In this document: positions 6,537 to 7,062 of the stretch, one piece after another
Layout: each line of letters starts with the position of its first letter
Numbering within the stretch: position 1 is the first letter of the stretch
Origin: Acidobacteriota bacterium
GTDB lineage: Bacteria; Acidobacteriota; Thermoanaerobaculia; Multivoradales; JAHEKO01
NCBI GenBank assembly: GCA_030610025.1
Contig: JAUWSP010000139.1
Location: 1 to 7,062 of the forward strand
DNA: 7,062 nt
Direction: 5' to 3'
Program-made: the position numbers and the translations under genes
The notes under the pieces: generated by a model
The model's database searches: none
Told to the model about the DNA's origin: nothing
Seen by the model: only the letters and a program-made list of their open reading frames with translations

Positions 6537-7062
6537 ATGGGATTCATCCTGTCTCACGTCGTCGCGCTCTTGCTGTTGGCTCTGCTCTTCCATATCTCCG
6601 GATGGCTGGTCGAAAGGGTGGCGTTTCGCCACCAGGCCGCTTTCTGGCCAACCCTTGTAACTCGACAGGCTCTCGGCATGGGAGTCTGGATCGCTGTCGC
6701 TTTCGTGCTGGCTGCCAGCGGATTCGCCACACCGTGGATGGTCTACGGCCTGGCTGGCTTGTTCGCCCTGGCGTTTGCGGCGGCACTCGTCTCTGGAGCC
6801 GTGGCGCCGCGGATGGACGGCTGGAGGAATCGCGGCTTCCTCGGGTTTGGTGTCGCAATCTCCGCGACTGCCCTCGGCCTCCTGTTGTGGGCTCTCTTCC
6901 TACAGACCCTTTGGCCGGCCGTCGGCTGGGATTCCAACGTCTACCACCTCACGGTGCCACGACTGTGGGCGGAGCATGGCGGCTTCAGACCTGTCGAGTT
7001 CAACGTCTACTCGAACTGGCCGCTGAACACGGAATTGCTCTTCCTCGTGGCAATCCTGTTGC
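6537..7062 (+). CDS. Multi-pass membrane protein, probable GT-C (family 39/ArnT-like) glycosyltransferase (3' partial)
   Basis: An open frame from the ATG at 6537 runs 175 codons without a stop and leaves the right edge. Hydrophobic, probably membrane-spanning segments lie at about residues 3-22, 46-63, 67-90 and 101-124, and another begins near 167. Between the fourth and fifth is a conserved-looking loop, GWDSNVYHLTVPRLWAEHG (130-148) followed by FNVYSNWPLNTELLF. This pattern (an acidic residue, then YHL, P, an LW/LY pair, then N, SN.P and E) is typical of large inner-membrane GT-C enzymes that use polyprenyl-phosphate sugars as donors; Asp132 is the likely catalytic or metal-binding acid. 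The start was chosen because the first hydrophobic helix begins right after it. The ribosome site is weak: GGGGAAG at 6514-6520 is 16 bases away. The frame stays open for a while upstream with only non-ATG starts. It is transcribed away from the LysM peptidase. The acceptor and sugar cannot be inferred, and most of the enzyme is outside the window. Confidence 0.75.
   Translation, partial: MGFILSHVVALLLLALLFHISGWLVERVAFRHQAAFWPTLVTRQALGMGVWIAVAFVLAASGFATPWMVYGLAGLFALAFAAALVSGAVAPRMDGWRNRGFLGFGVAISATALGLLLWALFLQTLWPAVGWDSNVYHLTVPRLWAEHGGFRPVEFNVYSNWPLNTELLFLVAILL

Noticed and set aside
6382..6660. 92-codon plus-strand frame starting MTDYTIP in the intergenic region
   Set aside because: It runs into the GT-C-like gene in another frame and has a Ser/Cys/Trp-rich tail with no family resemblance; the ATG at 6537 frame is membrane-protein-like and open to the edge.

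Overview
The window reads as chromosomal DNA from a high-GC, Gram-negative-type bacterium. Codons strongly prefer G or C in the third position, and all three proteins look envelope-directed (periplasmic or inner-membrane). The sequence style of the alpha-2-macroglobulin protein and of the LysM peptidase recalls Acidobacteriota or Myxococcota/deltaproteobacterial genomes. That is an impression from family resemblance; there is no rRNA or marker gene to settle it.

Layout: (1) From the left edge to 5474, plus strand, lies most of a very large bacterial alpha-2-macroglobulin (A2M) family protein. It has an MG2 domain, a bait-region domain, a 60-residue low-complexity bait-like linker, an A2M/MG7 domain, an intact CxEQ thioester motif and a C-terminal receptor-binding-like domain. 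Its reading frame is open through the left edge, so the gene starts outside the window. (2) After a 36-base convergent gap with a short inverted repeat, a minus-strand gene (6293 to 5511) encodes a secreted LAS-fold zinc peptidase (M15/DUF5715-like) with a C-terminal LysM domain. (3) A 243-base divergent intergenic region holds a plausible minus-strand promoter, a C9 homopolymer and a compact GC-rich hairpin. (4) From 6537 to the right edge, plus strand, lies the first 175 residues of a multi-pass membrane protein that looks like a GT-C (family 39/ArnT-like) glycosyltransferase, cut by the window end.

Together: A2M proteins of bacteria are thought to trap foreign proteases that breach the envelope. 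The LysM peptidase should cut or trim peptidoglycan peptides, and the GT-C protein should transfer a lipid-linked sugar on the outer face of the inner membrane. A cell-envelope maintenance or defence theme is reasonable, but the genes sit in convergent and divergent orientation, so they are not one operon. I found no mobile element, CRISPR array, tRNA or rRNA, and no convincing unknown system. The most useful observations are the incomplete 5' end of the A2M gene, its bait-like linker, the complete zinc-ligand set in the LysM protein, and the partial membrane protein at the right edge.
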